Source: Cochliopodium minus
Lineage: Eukaryota > Discosea > Himatismenida > Cochliopodiidae
Assembly (NCBI GenBank): GCA_024220525.1
Contig: JAMYWO010000049.1
Coordinates: forward strand, 131,854-186,931
Direction: 5' to 3'
Length of the DNA stretch: 55,078 nucleotides
This document shows, piece by piece, positions 23,937-34,456 of the stretch. The translations under genes and the position numbers were made by a program. The first letter of the stretch is position 1. The number at the start of each line of letters is the position of its first letter. The notes below the pieces were generated by a model, which worked only from the letters and a program-made list of their open reading frames with translations, ran no database searches and was not told where the DNA came from.

Positions 23937-25166
23937 ATGATTAATTCATTGAATAGCAAATTAATAAAAGAATGTGAAAAGAATGAGGGAATCAAAATCG
24001 AAAAATTGAAAGAATTCATTAAATTAGGAGCAGATATAAATTATAGTTTGAAAAATTCAGAATATAACGAGACTGCATTGAATATCTTATGCAAGAACAA
24101 AAATATAACAGTGGAGATGTTGATATTGTTGATTGAAAATAAAGCAGATTTGAATTATAGTGATTCAAAGAGATATAAAAATACAGCATTGCATCATGTT
24201 GTGAAAATGTATGAAAAGCCCAATAACAACACAAGCGAATTTCAAAGACATTTGAGGGATGTAATCTTAAAAAATAAAATTGATGTTGATATAGAGAATG
24301 AAGAGAATAGAAAGAAGATGTTAGGGGATTATATGGAGATGATAAAGATAATAATCGAAAATAAAAGTGATGTGAATCAAAAAAACGTGAGAAATGAAAC
24401 GCCTCTCCAAATAGCCATTTATAAGAAAGCTCCATACAAAGTGGTAAATTATCTGATTGAAATGAAAAGTGATTTGAATGTGAAAACATGTACCAATACT
24501 CCTCTTTACTATTTGTTTTTCACCAAAAGAAATGTATCTATGAAATTGATAAAGAAATTGATTGAATACAAAGCAGATTTCAACTTTCTTGATGAAAGAA
24601 GAGAGAACGTTATCCACATTCTTCTAAAACAAAAAAATAGTTTTGAAATGATAAAATTTTTGGTCAAATACAAAATTGATGTGAATCAAATTGACAGAAA
24701 AGGATTTTCTCCTCTTCATTATTCAATAGTTAGAAAGAAGGAAATAAACATCATCAAATTTTTAATTGAAAAAAAAGCAAACTTGAAAAATAAAGGTGAA
24801 CCTACATTTTCTTCTCTTCATTCTCAATCATGTACAAGAGAGGATCTCCTTTCTGTTATTTTATCTTCTCAACAAAATTTTTATTTCAAATTAAATGAGG
24901 AAAGAAATTATGGAGAAATAATGAAAGATGTATACAAAGATTACAAAAAAGGAATGTTATGGAATTTTCATAGAAACAAATTTTTCCCAAAAAAAATTCA
25001 GAAAAATATTTTTTGTTTGTTTCTCTGCACCAAAATTTTTTCAAAGAGAACAAATATCGTCTTTCCCAAACCTATTGTATCTATTCTAATTCGTTTTTTC
25101 TTGCTGCCCCAAACTAGATTTGAAGTAATCACACTTTTCCAAGAAGAAAACAATTTAATTATTTAA
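23937..25166 (+). CDS. ankyrin repeat protein, copy 2
   Basis: Intronless, 409 residues. It is a tandem paralogue of the gene 71 bp upstream. Ankyrin units include MLILLIENKADLNYSDSKRY, MIKIIIENKSDVNQKNVRNE with TPLQIAIYKKAPYKVVNYLI, MIKFLVKYKIDVNQIDRKG with FSPLHYSIV, and IIKFLIEKKANLKNKGEP. The C-terminal block (LLSVILSSQQNFYFKLNEE, YKKGMLWNFHRNKFF, IQKNIFCLFLCTKIFSKR, VFPKPIVSILIRFFLLP) is nearly the same as in copy 1. Such a WNxHRNxFF/PKPI tail after ankyrin repeats recalls the F-box-like PRANC tail that links ankyrin proteins to ubiquitin ligases; this is inference. A 25-residue insertion sits between the first repeats relative to copy 1. Confidence 0.85.
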   Translation: MINSLNSKLIKECEKNEGIKIEKLKEFIKLGADINYSLKNSEYNETALNILCKNKNITVEMLILLIENKADLNYSDSKRYKNTALHHVVKMYEKPNNNTSEFQRHLRDVILKNKIDVDIENEENRKKMLGDYMEMIKIIIENKSDVNQKNVRNETPLQIAIYKKAPYKVVNYLIEMKSDLNVKTCTNTPLYYLFFTKRNVSMKLIKKLIEYKADFNFLDERRENVIHILLKQKNSFEMIKFLVKYKIDVNQIDRKGFSPLHYSIVRKKEINIIKFLIEKKANLKNKGEPTFSSLHSQSCTREDLLSVILSSQQNFYFKLNEERNYGEIMKDVYKDYKKGMLWNFHRNKFFPKKIQKNIFCLFLCTKIFSKRTNIVFPKPIVSILIRFFLLPQTRFEVITLFQEENNLII

Positions 25167-25292
25167 ATGAAAGTTTTAAGATTTTGTCTTTTTTTTTTTT
25201 AATAAAACCTATCTAGATGTTCAAAATTGAAAGATAAAGTTATTTTGTTATCTTTTTTGATTTTAGTATTTATAAATTAAATAAAATTTCAA

Positions 25293-26221
25293 ATGAAAAT
25301 TTATAGACTTTTCTCAAAGAAAATAAAATTCTTTCCTTTCAAATCATCTCTTTTTATCCATCCAAAGAATAATTTCAATCATTTCTTCAAAAGAAATTTT
25401 ATAACTGATCCCAATCCAATATGCAAGATTAAGGAACATCAAAGAGATATAGATCCCTTAAGAATTCCATCCAATCAATCCGCAATATCAAAATAAAGAT
25501 GAATAAAAGCGGATTCTTAAAACAAAATGCATCCTCCTCAAACAAAATAACATTCCAATCAATATAACCACACAACAGATTAGATTAAAATCATCTGTTG
25601 GTTCAAAAGTGATAAAGGTCGTGTTGGTGGTAATTCTATTGGTATTTGTGGGATTTATAATAATTGTAAGAAAAATATAAAAAAAAGAAATAATGTTTGA
25701 CAATGATATTGTTTGATATGATATGATATTATATTCTACCATTTCTTTTTTTTTTCTAATATTTACAAACTGAAGGCTGTTTCTTTTCTGAATGCAGTTT
25801 CAGAAGTAGTGAGTTCAGCAATTGATAAAATAGACGAATCTTTTCCCAAATACTTCATTGTGATTGACATTACAGTAAAATTTCTGGAAGAGAACTATGG
25901 TCTCATTCAAAAAGAAGTAGGCAAAAATTAATACGAAGAAAATAATTTAAAATATTTTTAAAAATTAATTTCAATAAAATACTAATAGGAAACTTTGAGT
26001 GTGGTACATTTCATTTTGTTTACCAAAATGAAACGCTAGAAATGACTTTGGATCTTCTTAAGGAGATTGAAAAAGAGGATAAGGAGGAAAAAGAAAATGA
26101 AATACCTGCAGGGAAGATCAAATTTGTATATGACTTGGACAATGAGAAAATCGCTTCAGTCAAGTTAATCACCATAGAAGAAAGGGAGATAGATATGGAG
26201 GTCAAAGAAACTTCCGTTTAG
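25293..26221 (+). CDS. probable mitochondrial TIM21/COA1-like protein
   Basis: A basic, acid-free N terminus (MKIYRLFSKKIKFFPFKSSL) looks like a mitochondrial presequence. A membrane span (VIKVVLVVILLVFVGFIIIV) follows in another frame and ends at a GTAAG donor (25665). Then come exon 25776-25920 and last exon 25989-26221, with FECGTFHFVYQNETL, PAGKIKFVYDLDNEKIASVK and LITIEEREIDMEV. One short basic N terminus, one span and a small beta-rich domain match TIM21/COA1-type inner-membrane proteins; homology is not certain. Two introns would need GC donors: TAG|GCAAAA (25921) and, more weakly, TCC|GCAATA (25482) with acceptor CAACAG (25578). Without the latter the first part stops at 25496. Confidence 0.45.
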
Positions 26222-26434
26222 AAAGAAACTAAATCAAAACAAGAAAAGTCTGATATTCACTTCAATAAATGAATTCTGAAAAAGAAACGATTTTTTTTTT
26301 ATTTTCAATCATTCTATTTTTAAAAATAAATCTGAAATTATTTTTTCCTTAAATTACATTTGAAAATGACCATTAGTTGAATTGAAAATCATTTTGGTCA
26401 AATATAAAAGAAATAATAAAAAAAAAAAAAAATA

Positions 26435-29400
26435 ATGGGTATATATTTAATGATAAAAGTTGATTTTATGTTGTTTGATTTTAAAAAAATTCTATTTATG
26501 AAAAAAAAAAGGAAACATCAATGATAAAACTACATTAACATCTGCATTCTTTGATGAATTATGGATGAAATTTACTGGAGCAGGTTCCGTTGTAAAATTT
26601 TAATTGCAAATTCATTTTTATTTTTGATTAATATGGTCTATGATAGGAAGAAAGTAAATCGAAATGCTTGAATTATAAGCAAGCAGAGAAATTTCTGAAA
26701 AAATTTGCAAAATTCTACGAATGTAAAGAAATCCTTTTTCTTAAATATACCTAATCTTCAATTTTTGTTGATGTTGTGTATCTTTGGATACATCCTCCTT
26801 TATAATGCTCAACAAACAAAAAAAAAATTTTCATCAGTGATATAATAATCTATTTATAATTCAAATATAAAATATAACAAATACATACATATTCATTCTT
26901 ATATTTTCTTTATTTATACTTTGATATCAAAAAAATATACCTAAAAAAATATACCTAAAAAAATATGACTGTACAAACCAAATCTATTACTTTATTATGA
27001 AACTAATTCTCAATCCTATCAATCATATAGTCAAAGTTTCTTCAGAACAATTATCTATGGTGCTAAGTGGTGCAGATAATGATAAAAACGAGCAAATAGA
27101 GTAAAAAATTTCAAGAACACATTTATTGGATTTGATATAAAAATTTATATTAAATTTTAATTTTTTATTTTTTTTATTTTTTTAAATTTAAAATATAACT
27201 TCACTTTTTTCTATTTTTCGTTTTTTATTCATCTTGAAAAGTTACCAAGAATTTCATGACGCAATTTTTGATATTATAAATCTAATGGAAAAAAAGAAAC
27301 CCCAATTCTCCGAATCTATGCAACTTCGAAGGGCGGAAAGGTCAAACATCCAAATAAGAAAGAATTTTGAGGAGAACAACAAAAGGATTGCACAAAAGCT
27401 TTCCAATCAAAAAATCGATTTTAAGCTTTCCTACAACGTCTTACCAATACCAAAAACTAAGATGGTATCTTAAAAAATTATTCTTTTCATTTAATTTATT
27501 TTTGTTTTTGCTACTTTGTTATTATTTTTATTTTCTTATTATTTTTATTTATTATTTTTAAAACTTTTTTTTAGGATTCTATGATGAAGGTTTGTGAAGA
27601 GGGACAGCTTGATTTTGTACTTTCACAAATCAAAAAATCTAAATCAAAAAGTAAAAAAAATTTGTTCTTTTCAGTTTTATTTAATTTTTTATTTTTTTAT
27701 TTTGAATCTTTATAATTTTCCATTTTTTTATTTTTATTTGATTATCATTTTAAATCTTGTTTTTAATATTTTTTTTTAAAATTAGATATCTTGTCAGAAG
27801 TTTTAAACTCACGTACAAACGATAATTTACAGTCACCATTACACATAGCAGTTGCTTGCAGACACGTTGACATCTTGAGACTTTTCTTATGCTACAAAAA
27901 ATCGCTCAACTTGGAAGCCAAAGATAAAATAGGGAGAACTCCTATTCTCTATGCTGCGAGAAAAGGTTGGAAAATTTTTTTTTTTTTTAAATTTAAATTT
28001 TAATTTTATATATATTTTTAATTTTTATTTTAAAAATTTTTTTTTTTTTAATTTATGTTTTATTTTTAAATATTTTTTAAATTTATTTTAAACATTTTTT
28101 TAATTTTATTTTTTTGATAGGCTTTTTTGAATGTTTTAAAATTTTGAATGAAGCGGGAGCAGATGTCAACCAGTTTGACGATTTTGGGTTCGGATGTCTC
28201 CACTACGTTTGTCAATACGCCCACCATGACATCTTGGACTACATTTTAAACAAATGTAAAATAAACATCAATGTTCAAAACACGTAAGAAAAAAAAAAAA
28301 AAACTCAACAAAAAATATCCGCTCAACAAAAAAATCCGCTTAATTAAAAAAATCCTCAATATTTTAAAAAAAGAAATTTTAAAAAGGAAAATTTAAAAAA
28401 TCCTCTAAATCTCTTCTAAATAATTTTTTTAAAAAAAACTTCCTCTGAATCTCTTCTAAATAATTTTTTTAAAAAAAAAAGATTTGGAGAAACAGCTTTA
28501 CACAAAGCAAGTGCGGTTGGAAATATATACGCAGTAGAACAACTTGTTTTGAAGGGAGCCAATTCAGAAATAGAAAACAATTTGAAAGAGCTTCCCAAAG
28601 ATTTAGTTCCCAAGGATATTGAACAATCCGAGATGATCTTGCAAAGTCTCACTGTTGGTTTCAAAATAGGTGGTTCTAGAAGAAAGAAAAACGATACCCG
28701 AATCATCCAAATTAAACCGTAAATTTTTCATTTTTTATTTATTTATTTATTTAATCATTATTAATTTTATTTTAAATTTTAATTTATTTTCATTTTAATT
28801 TATAAATTTATTTTTTAAATTAAAAATTTTTTTGTGATCATTTATCATTTGTATGTTGATTAATTAATCCAATTATTGATTAATTTCATTTAATTTTTTA
28901 TTTTTTATTTATTTTTTACAATTTTCATTATTATATTTATTTTTGTTTTTAAAATAAAATTAAGATTTTATAATTTTTACAATTTTATTTAATTATTATT
29001 AATTTCTAAATTTTTTCTATAGAAACCAAGGAACACTAGACTTGTGGAGAGAATATGAACAAAGTTTCGAAAAATACATGAACGCGGAAGAAACCATAGT
29101 GGAAAACTCCTTCGAGAACGTTTTGCTCGAATACAAAAAAATTCTGGAGAACGCAGAAAACACAGAAAATAACAGCTCTCCTGACCCTCTGGTCATCTCT
29201 AAAACTAGTTTAAAAGAAATAAAACTTGTCAATTATTTAAAGCCTTACAGAAAATATTTTTATGGTAAAATGTTTTAATTTATTTCATTTAATTTCAATT
29301 TTATTTAAATAAAATTTAACAATTATTTCTGACTTCCACAAAATATTTTTAATTATTTCATTTTCTATTTATTTTATTAATGATTTTAATATTTAACAAG

Positions 29401-31678
29401 TAAAAAAATATTTTTAATTATTTTTATTTTTTCATTTAATTTTTAACAGTAAAAAAAAATTTCACAAAAAATATTTAATTTCAAAAATTTTTTGATTATT
29501 TTTATTTTTTTGTTAAAATTTTCGTTTATGATTGACTTATTTTTGTTTATAGGAAAACCACACAACTGTTTTATCACAAAAAACCTTTTTTTAAACGACA
29601 AAAATCTAATTTACGCAATCCTTTGTATCACGTTGTATGCAGACAGCGATTCCAACACCTATGTCCTTCTAAACACTTCTCACGAATGTTTTTTCTTCAC
29701 TCTCAAACTAAGTTTTTTATTGGGTAAAAAAATATATTCCTAATTTTTTATTTTTTATTTTTTTACTTTTTTATTTTTTATTTTTTATTTTTATTTCAAA
29801 TTTTTTATTTCAAATTTTTTATTTCAAATTTTTTATTTCAAATTTTTTATTTCAAATTTTTTATTTTTTATTTTTTAGTTGAATTGTTAAATTTTAATTT
29901 AATTTTATGATCTTTATTAATAATTTAATTAAATTTTATTTTTGTTTTTGATTTATTATTTTTAAAATTTTTTCTATTTCTGAAAGGTGTGACAGACATG
30001 GAGTTTAGGTCAAACACAATAGAAAACTACGTCAACGAATATGCTGTGTTGGGAGAGCAACATACAAAGAAACAACAGTGGACAAAGCTTCTCCAACCAG
30101 AAATCCCTTTCGAATTGTTGGCCATTGAAGAACAACTTTTTTGTAAGAATCAAAAAAAAAATTTAAATGAAAAAAATAATAAAATAAAAAATGAATAAAA
30201 ATAAAAAATAAAAAAATAAAAATAAAAAAATAAAAAATAAAAAATAAAAAATAAAAAATAAAAAATAAAAAATAAAAAATACAATCAATAAAAAATAAAA
30301 ATAAAAAAATAAAAAAATGAAAAAATAAATTAACATATTATAAATTAAAAATAAACAAAAAATAAAATAAACTAATAATACAAAAATAAATAAACATGTT
30401 ATAAATTAAAAATAAACCAAATATTAATAAAAAAATAATTAAATATAAATTAAAATTAAAAAATAAAAAAAAAATTATAAATGTAAAAAAAAAAAAGGTG
30501 AAAAAAAAATATTAAAAGAAATAATTCTCATTCATATACTTTAAAAAAAGGCCTATCACAAAATTTCAGTGTAGGAGTGATTTTTGCGAAGAAGGGGCAA
30601 TCTAAAGATGAGGAATTTTTCAAGAATTCACCGGAGAAAAACTTCATGAGGTTTCTTGATGGTTTTGCTAAGCCCATTGATGTTAAGAAGTGGAAGGGAT
30701 ATAAAGTAAAAAAAATTTAAATTAATAAAATAAAAATAAAAATAAATAATAAAAAAATAATAAAAAAAAATATAAAATAAATAAAATTATAAGAAAATAA
30801 AATAAACAAAATAAATAAAAAATTTGAAAATAAAATGAAAATAAAAATGAAAATAAAAAATAAATAAAATAAATAAAATAAAATAAATATAATATAATAA
30901 AATAAAATATAAATAAAAATAAATAAAAATAAATAAAATAAATAAAATAAATATAAAATAAAATAAATAAAAATAAATAAAATAAATATAAAATAAAATA
31001 AATAAAAATAAATAAAATAAATAAAATAAATAAAATAATAAAATAAAATAATAAAACAAACTTTTTTTTTATTAATAGGGAGCTCTTTCTACCCAAGAAT
31101 GTTATTATGCTTATTGGAAAGGATTCCAGTTTATTTTCCACATTTGCCCTTTTCTCTCTCCCGAAGAACAAAGAAAACACATCGGTAAAAATTAGATAAA
31201 AAATAATTTTTTAAAAAAAAAAAAAAATTAAAAATTAAAAAAAATAATTTGAAGGGAATGACAAAATTTTGATTTACTTTCATGAGGACGTTTTTGAGCC
31301 AAGGTTCAGAGGAAAAGTAAATTCTGTGGCAATAACAGGTAAAAAAAATAAAATAAAAATAAAAATAAAAAAAAATTTAAAAATAAAAAATAAAAAACAA
31401 AAAAATCTTTTATAGTAAGCGAAGAACAACCAGGGCTTCCAAACACAAAATATTTATTAGGATGCTTCCAAAAGAAAAGTCTTCTAACAACCCCCGAAAT
31501 CCCAAGCGAAGCCATCACGATGGAACAGTTCAAAGAATTCATTTTCCCCACCATTGTTAATTCCGACTACGTCATCATGAACTCTCCCCCTCGCTCCAAG
31601 AACATCTTCGTTGCTCGTAAAGACAAGATCGTCAGTATTCATGGAGAATATGTCGATCAGTCTAACGAAAAGAATTAA
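26435..31678 (+). CDS. EF-hand / ankyrin / RapGAP domain protein
   Basis: Sixteen exons in phase (761 residues): 26435-26438, 26512-26591, 26647-26722, 27031-27100, 27242-27464, 27575-27650, 27786-27965, 28121-28283, 28482-28718, 29023-29264, 29553-29723, 29987-30142, 30551-30705, 31079-31184, 31255-31338, 31416-31678. The start MGNINDK suggests N-myristoylation. The EF-hand region includes the loop DNDKNEQIDYQE. Then come three ankyrin repeats (SPLHIAVACRHVDILRLFL, GRTPILYAARKG, GETALHKASAVGNIYAVEQL) and a RapGAP domain: FSVGVIFAKKGQ, MRFLDGFAKPID, and RKHIGNDKILIYFHED, where the Asn of GND is the catalytic asparagine thumb of Rap1GAP/tuberin. It should accelerate GTP hydrolysis on a Rap/Rheb-type GTPase at a membrane, perhaps under Ca2+ control. 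Confidence 0.88.
30830..31060. repeat. AAATAAATAAAA minisatellite in intron
   Basis: About 230 bp of A/T-only tandem units. A block reading TAAATAAAAATAAATAAAAT is repeated two to three times with ATATAAAATAAAAT between. It fills most of intron 30706-31078 of the RapGAP gene. The long open frames it creates on the minus strand code only for F, I, L and Y and are not genes. Confidence 0.85.
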
Positions 31679-31954
31679 TGAATAAATTTAAATTTTTTAA
31701 TTTTTTATTTATTTTTAATTTTTTTATTTTTTTCATTTTATAGTTTATTTTTGTTTGAAATTAATTTTTTTACATTTTATTTTTTATTTTTTATTTTTTA
31801 TTTTTTTATTAAAATTATTTTTTCTTTTTAAAATTCACAAAAAGTTTTTTCTAAATTCATTTCATTAATTGGCAACAAGAAAGACTGAAAACTAAAGAGA
31901 ATAATAAAATTTTATGAGAACATGAAATTTCAATTAAATTTATAATAAAAAAAA

Positions 31955-33166
31955 ATGGATATATATTCTCAAGAATTGAAAAAAGGTGATCTTGTTATGA
32001 TCAAAGGTGAATCAAAATGGGGAATCTGCGAATATCATGGAATAAAGAATGATCTCAAATTAAAAGATCCCCATTACATCCTAATAACACCTATCAAATT
32101 GAACCACCATAAAGTATCAATTGAGCAAGAAAAAATTGGAGAAGAGGAGAGGAGGGAAAAAAATAGACTAAAGTACTCAAAGTATCATCTCCTTTTCTTA
32201 AATATCAGATTCAACAAGCTAATATCTCATAATATTGAACCATCTGAATTCCCATTGAACAAATTACCCAAATCAGGTATTCTAATTCCAAAAATATATG
32301 AAACAAATTTATTATCCTCCACATAAAAATTGCTTATATCAAGAATCTATTTATCTGAATCAAATTTTCGAGATCTGTTGTATTTTATATTGTATTTACA
32401 AAATAGGAATTTATTTTAAATTTAATTTGAATAAATCATTTTTGCATTATCTATTCATTTTAAACATTGTTACACATAAAAAAACCCTTTTAATTAAGCG
32501 CTTCAGATTGTGTTTGCAAATATACCAATCGATGAAGTGACTAGTATAGCAACTGTGTGTAAAACATGGAAAGAAATCTTAAACAGCCCAATACACTGGC
32601 AAGAAAGATCCATCAAAGAATTCAAGAACTCCAAAAGCAAATTTAAAAATGAAAAGGAAATAAACATAAATTTAGACTGGAAAACTTTTTATAAAAATCA
32701 AATTTGGAAGTAAATTTTTTTAAAATTTTTTTAAAATTTTTTAATTTCTTAGAATAATTATAAAAGAAATTTTCAGTCATAGAATGGGTCGTCAAGTGGT
32801 TAATGAGTACACCGTTTTGATCAGCCCAAATCAAAAAATAGAAAAGTTTCTTGAAGAATTTAAAAAACATCCAGAAAATCCTATGGCTCATAGGTTTCAA
32901 ACTTTTTAATTAATTTTTTTTTACTGAAATTAATTTTTGTTCACCGAAAAAAAATTTTTAGAACAGAAATTTCAATTTTTTCTCCTTTTAACCCTTCCTT
33001 AATTGGACGTAGAGACAAAAACAAAAATAAAATTTTCTTTAAGAATAGTGAAGGAAAAGAAAACTGCACATGGGTAAAAGAAGAATTGACAAATGAAACA
33101 AAAATTTCGGAAAGTGGTCTTTGTAATGGAGCAGTTCTTCAAATAAGAAGTTTAATGAGAGATTAA
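31955..33166 (+). CDS. F-box protein
   Basis: Four exons in phase (31955-32276, 32499-32709, 32753-32893, 32962-33166), 292 residues. The N-terminal 105 residues start MDIYSQELKKGDLVMIKG and carry a basic, charged segment without a known domain. Across the first intron the frame forms an F-box, LNKLPKSALQIVFANIPIDE then VTSIATVCKTWKEILNSPIH with W and QERSIKEF. The remainder (HRMGRQVVNEYTVLISPNQK, ISESGLCNGAVLQIRSLM) is not recognised and would be the substrate-binding part. F-box proteins recruit substrates to SCF ubiquitin ligases through Skp1. It lies beside an E2-like gene and the USP-Ulp1 gene. The second exon could start at 32499 or 32507; only 32499 keeps phase. Confidence 0.75.
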
Positions 33167-33285
33167 TGCTTACAAAATAAATGAAAGTAATTAATTTAAA
33201 TTCCAGTAGTTAGTGGTTATAGAAAAAATAAACAGATCTCTTAGAGAAAATTAAAATGAAGATTATTATTAAATATTTTTTTTTT

Positions 33286-34180
33286 TTATTGAAATTCCCA
33301 CAATACAATAGAACCATCATCCTCAACACTAAATACAGAAGAACAAAAAGAAAAGATATGTTTGGAATGAGATTTGAATCGCTGCAAAACACATTGCTGA
33401 TCGAAAGAATAAATAATGATTTCCTGGCCAGTAGAAAGCCAAATGAGACTTCCATATTGGAGATTCTCAGTCCACAAAGCAGTAAGAACATTAGAAATCT
33501 CGATTTTAAGCCTAATCTCGATGATTTCAGGGAAATCTCGCATGCGGAAAAAAATGCAACAGTTGGGGAAGACGAACATGAAGGGCAGCTTTCCTTGCAT
33601 TTGGATGATGCGCTGTAATGACTTGAAGGGGAGTTGTTCCGAGTCTTTCTCTTTGAGAGAAATTGATGATGTCAGAGAAAAGTTATTGTTGACCTTTTTT
33701 TTTGAATTAAATTAATATTAATTTAAATAAAAATCAAAATAAAATCAAAAAATAAATAAAAATTAAAATAAAATCAAAAAATAAAATTTAATAAAATAAA
33801 AATAAAAAATAAAAAATAAAATAAAAATACAAATGTGAATGCAAAAATAAAATCAAAAAATAAAAAATAAAAATAAATAAAAAATAAAATCAAAAATAAA
33901 ATCAAAAATAAAAATAAAAATAAAAATAAAAATAAAAATAAAAAATAAAAAATCAAAATTCAAATCAAAATCAAAATAAAAATAAAATAAAGTCAAAAAA
34001 TAAAAATAAATAAAATTAAAAATTAAAAAAATAAATAAAAAACAAAAAAATATAAATATAAAAAATAAAAATATAAAACACAAATGTGAACGCAAAAATA
34101 TAAAAAAAAAAAGAAGAAGAAGAAAATTCTGGGTACCTTTGTTACAATATGAATGTGTGACTTTGTTTTTACGAAAACTC
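33286..34180 (-). CDS. WD40-type protein, C-terminal part
   Basis: Two exons in phase: 34137-34180 (running into the N) and 33286-33693. The peptide starts VFVKTKSHTHIVTK and reads on through SLTSSISLKEKD and FPEIIEIRLKIEISNVLTAL. It ends with two WD-like blades, LQYGSLIWLSTGQEIIIYSF and HSKHIFSFCSSVFSVEDDGS then IVLWEFQ. The closing DDGSIVLW is a typical last WD repeat. The 5' part is missing because of the join at 34181. The intron is about 440 bp of A/T repeats with an internal duplication. Which WD40 protein it is cannot be said. Confidence 0.7.
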
Positions 34181-34181
34181 N
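34181..34181. other. single-N scaffold join
   Basis: One N inside a coding exon of the WD40 gene. No duplicated 77-mer is seen across it. The WD40 gene and the E2-like gene beyond it may not be true neighbours. Confidence 0.8.
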
Positions 34182-34258
34182 ATTAAAAAGATGATATAAA
34201 ATAAAAGAAATTTGTTGAGTTTTAATTAATCTAAATTTAACATTAATAAATTGTAAAT

Positions 34259-34432
34259 CTATTTGTCTTGTTTTGGTTCAAGAACTTTGAAAATATCTTC
34301 TTTATGATTAAGAACAATTTTTGTTACAACCTCATCAATCTTTTTATCATTTTTTATTTTTGAGACAGTATTGTAGCTAATTTTAGTTCCCTCATTGTTG
34401 TAATAGTTATCAAATTTAATATTTATTTTGTT
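34259..34432 (-). CDS. short coding-like fragment, unknown
   Basis: An open frame on the minus strand reads KFDNYYNNEGTKISYNTVSK and continues to a tail ending DIFKVLEPKQDK before TAG. Composition (balanced K/D/E/N, few F/L runs) is coding-like, unlike introns here. There is no start codon or good acceptor upstream before a TGA, and it lies between the 3' end of the E2-like gene and the join at 34181. It may be a gene fragment or an alternative end of the E2-like gene. Confidence 0.35.
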   Translation of the reverse strand, partial: NKINIKFDNYYNNEGTKISYNTVSKIKNDKKIDEVVTKIVLNHKEDIFKVLEPKQDK

Positions 34433-34456
34433 TCAGCAAATTTTTGTTTATTAGAG

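Noticed and set aside
25499-25570. Short ORF MNKSGFLKQNASSSNK as the start of the TIM21/COA1-like gene
   Set aside because: It stops before the membrane span and is in the wrong frame for it. The upstream basic presequence fits better.
30722-31180. Minus-strand frames rich in F, I, L, Y
   Set aside because: They are produced by the AAATAAATAAAA minisatellite of an intron and have no amino-acid diversity.
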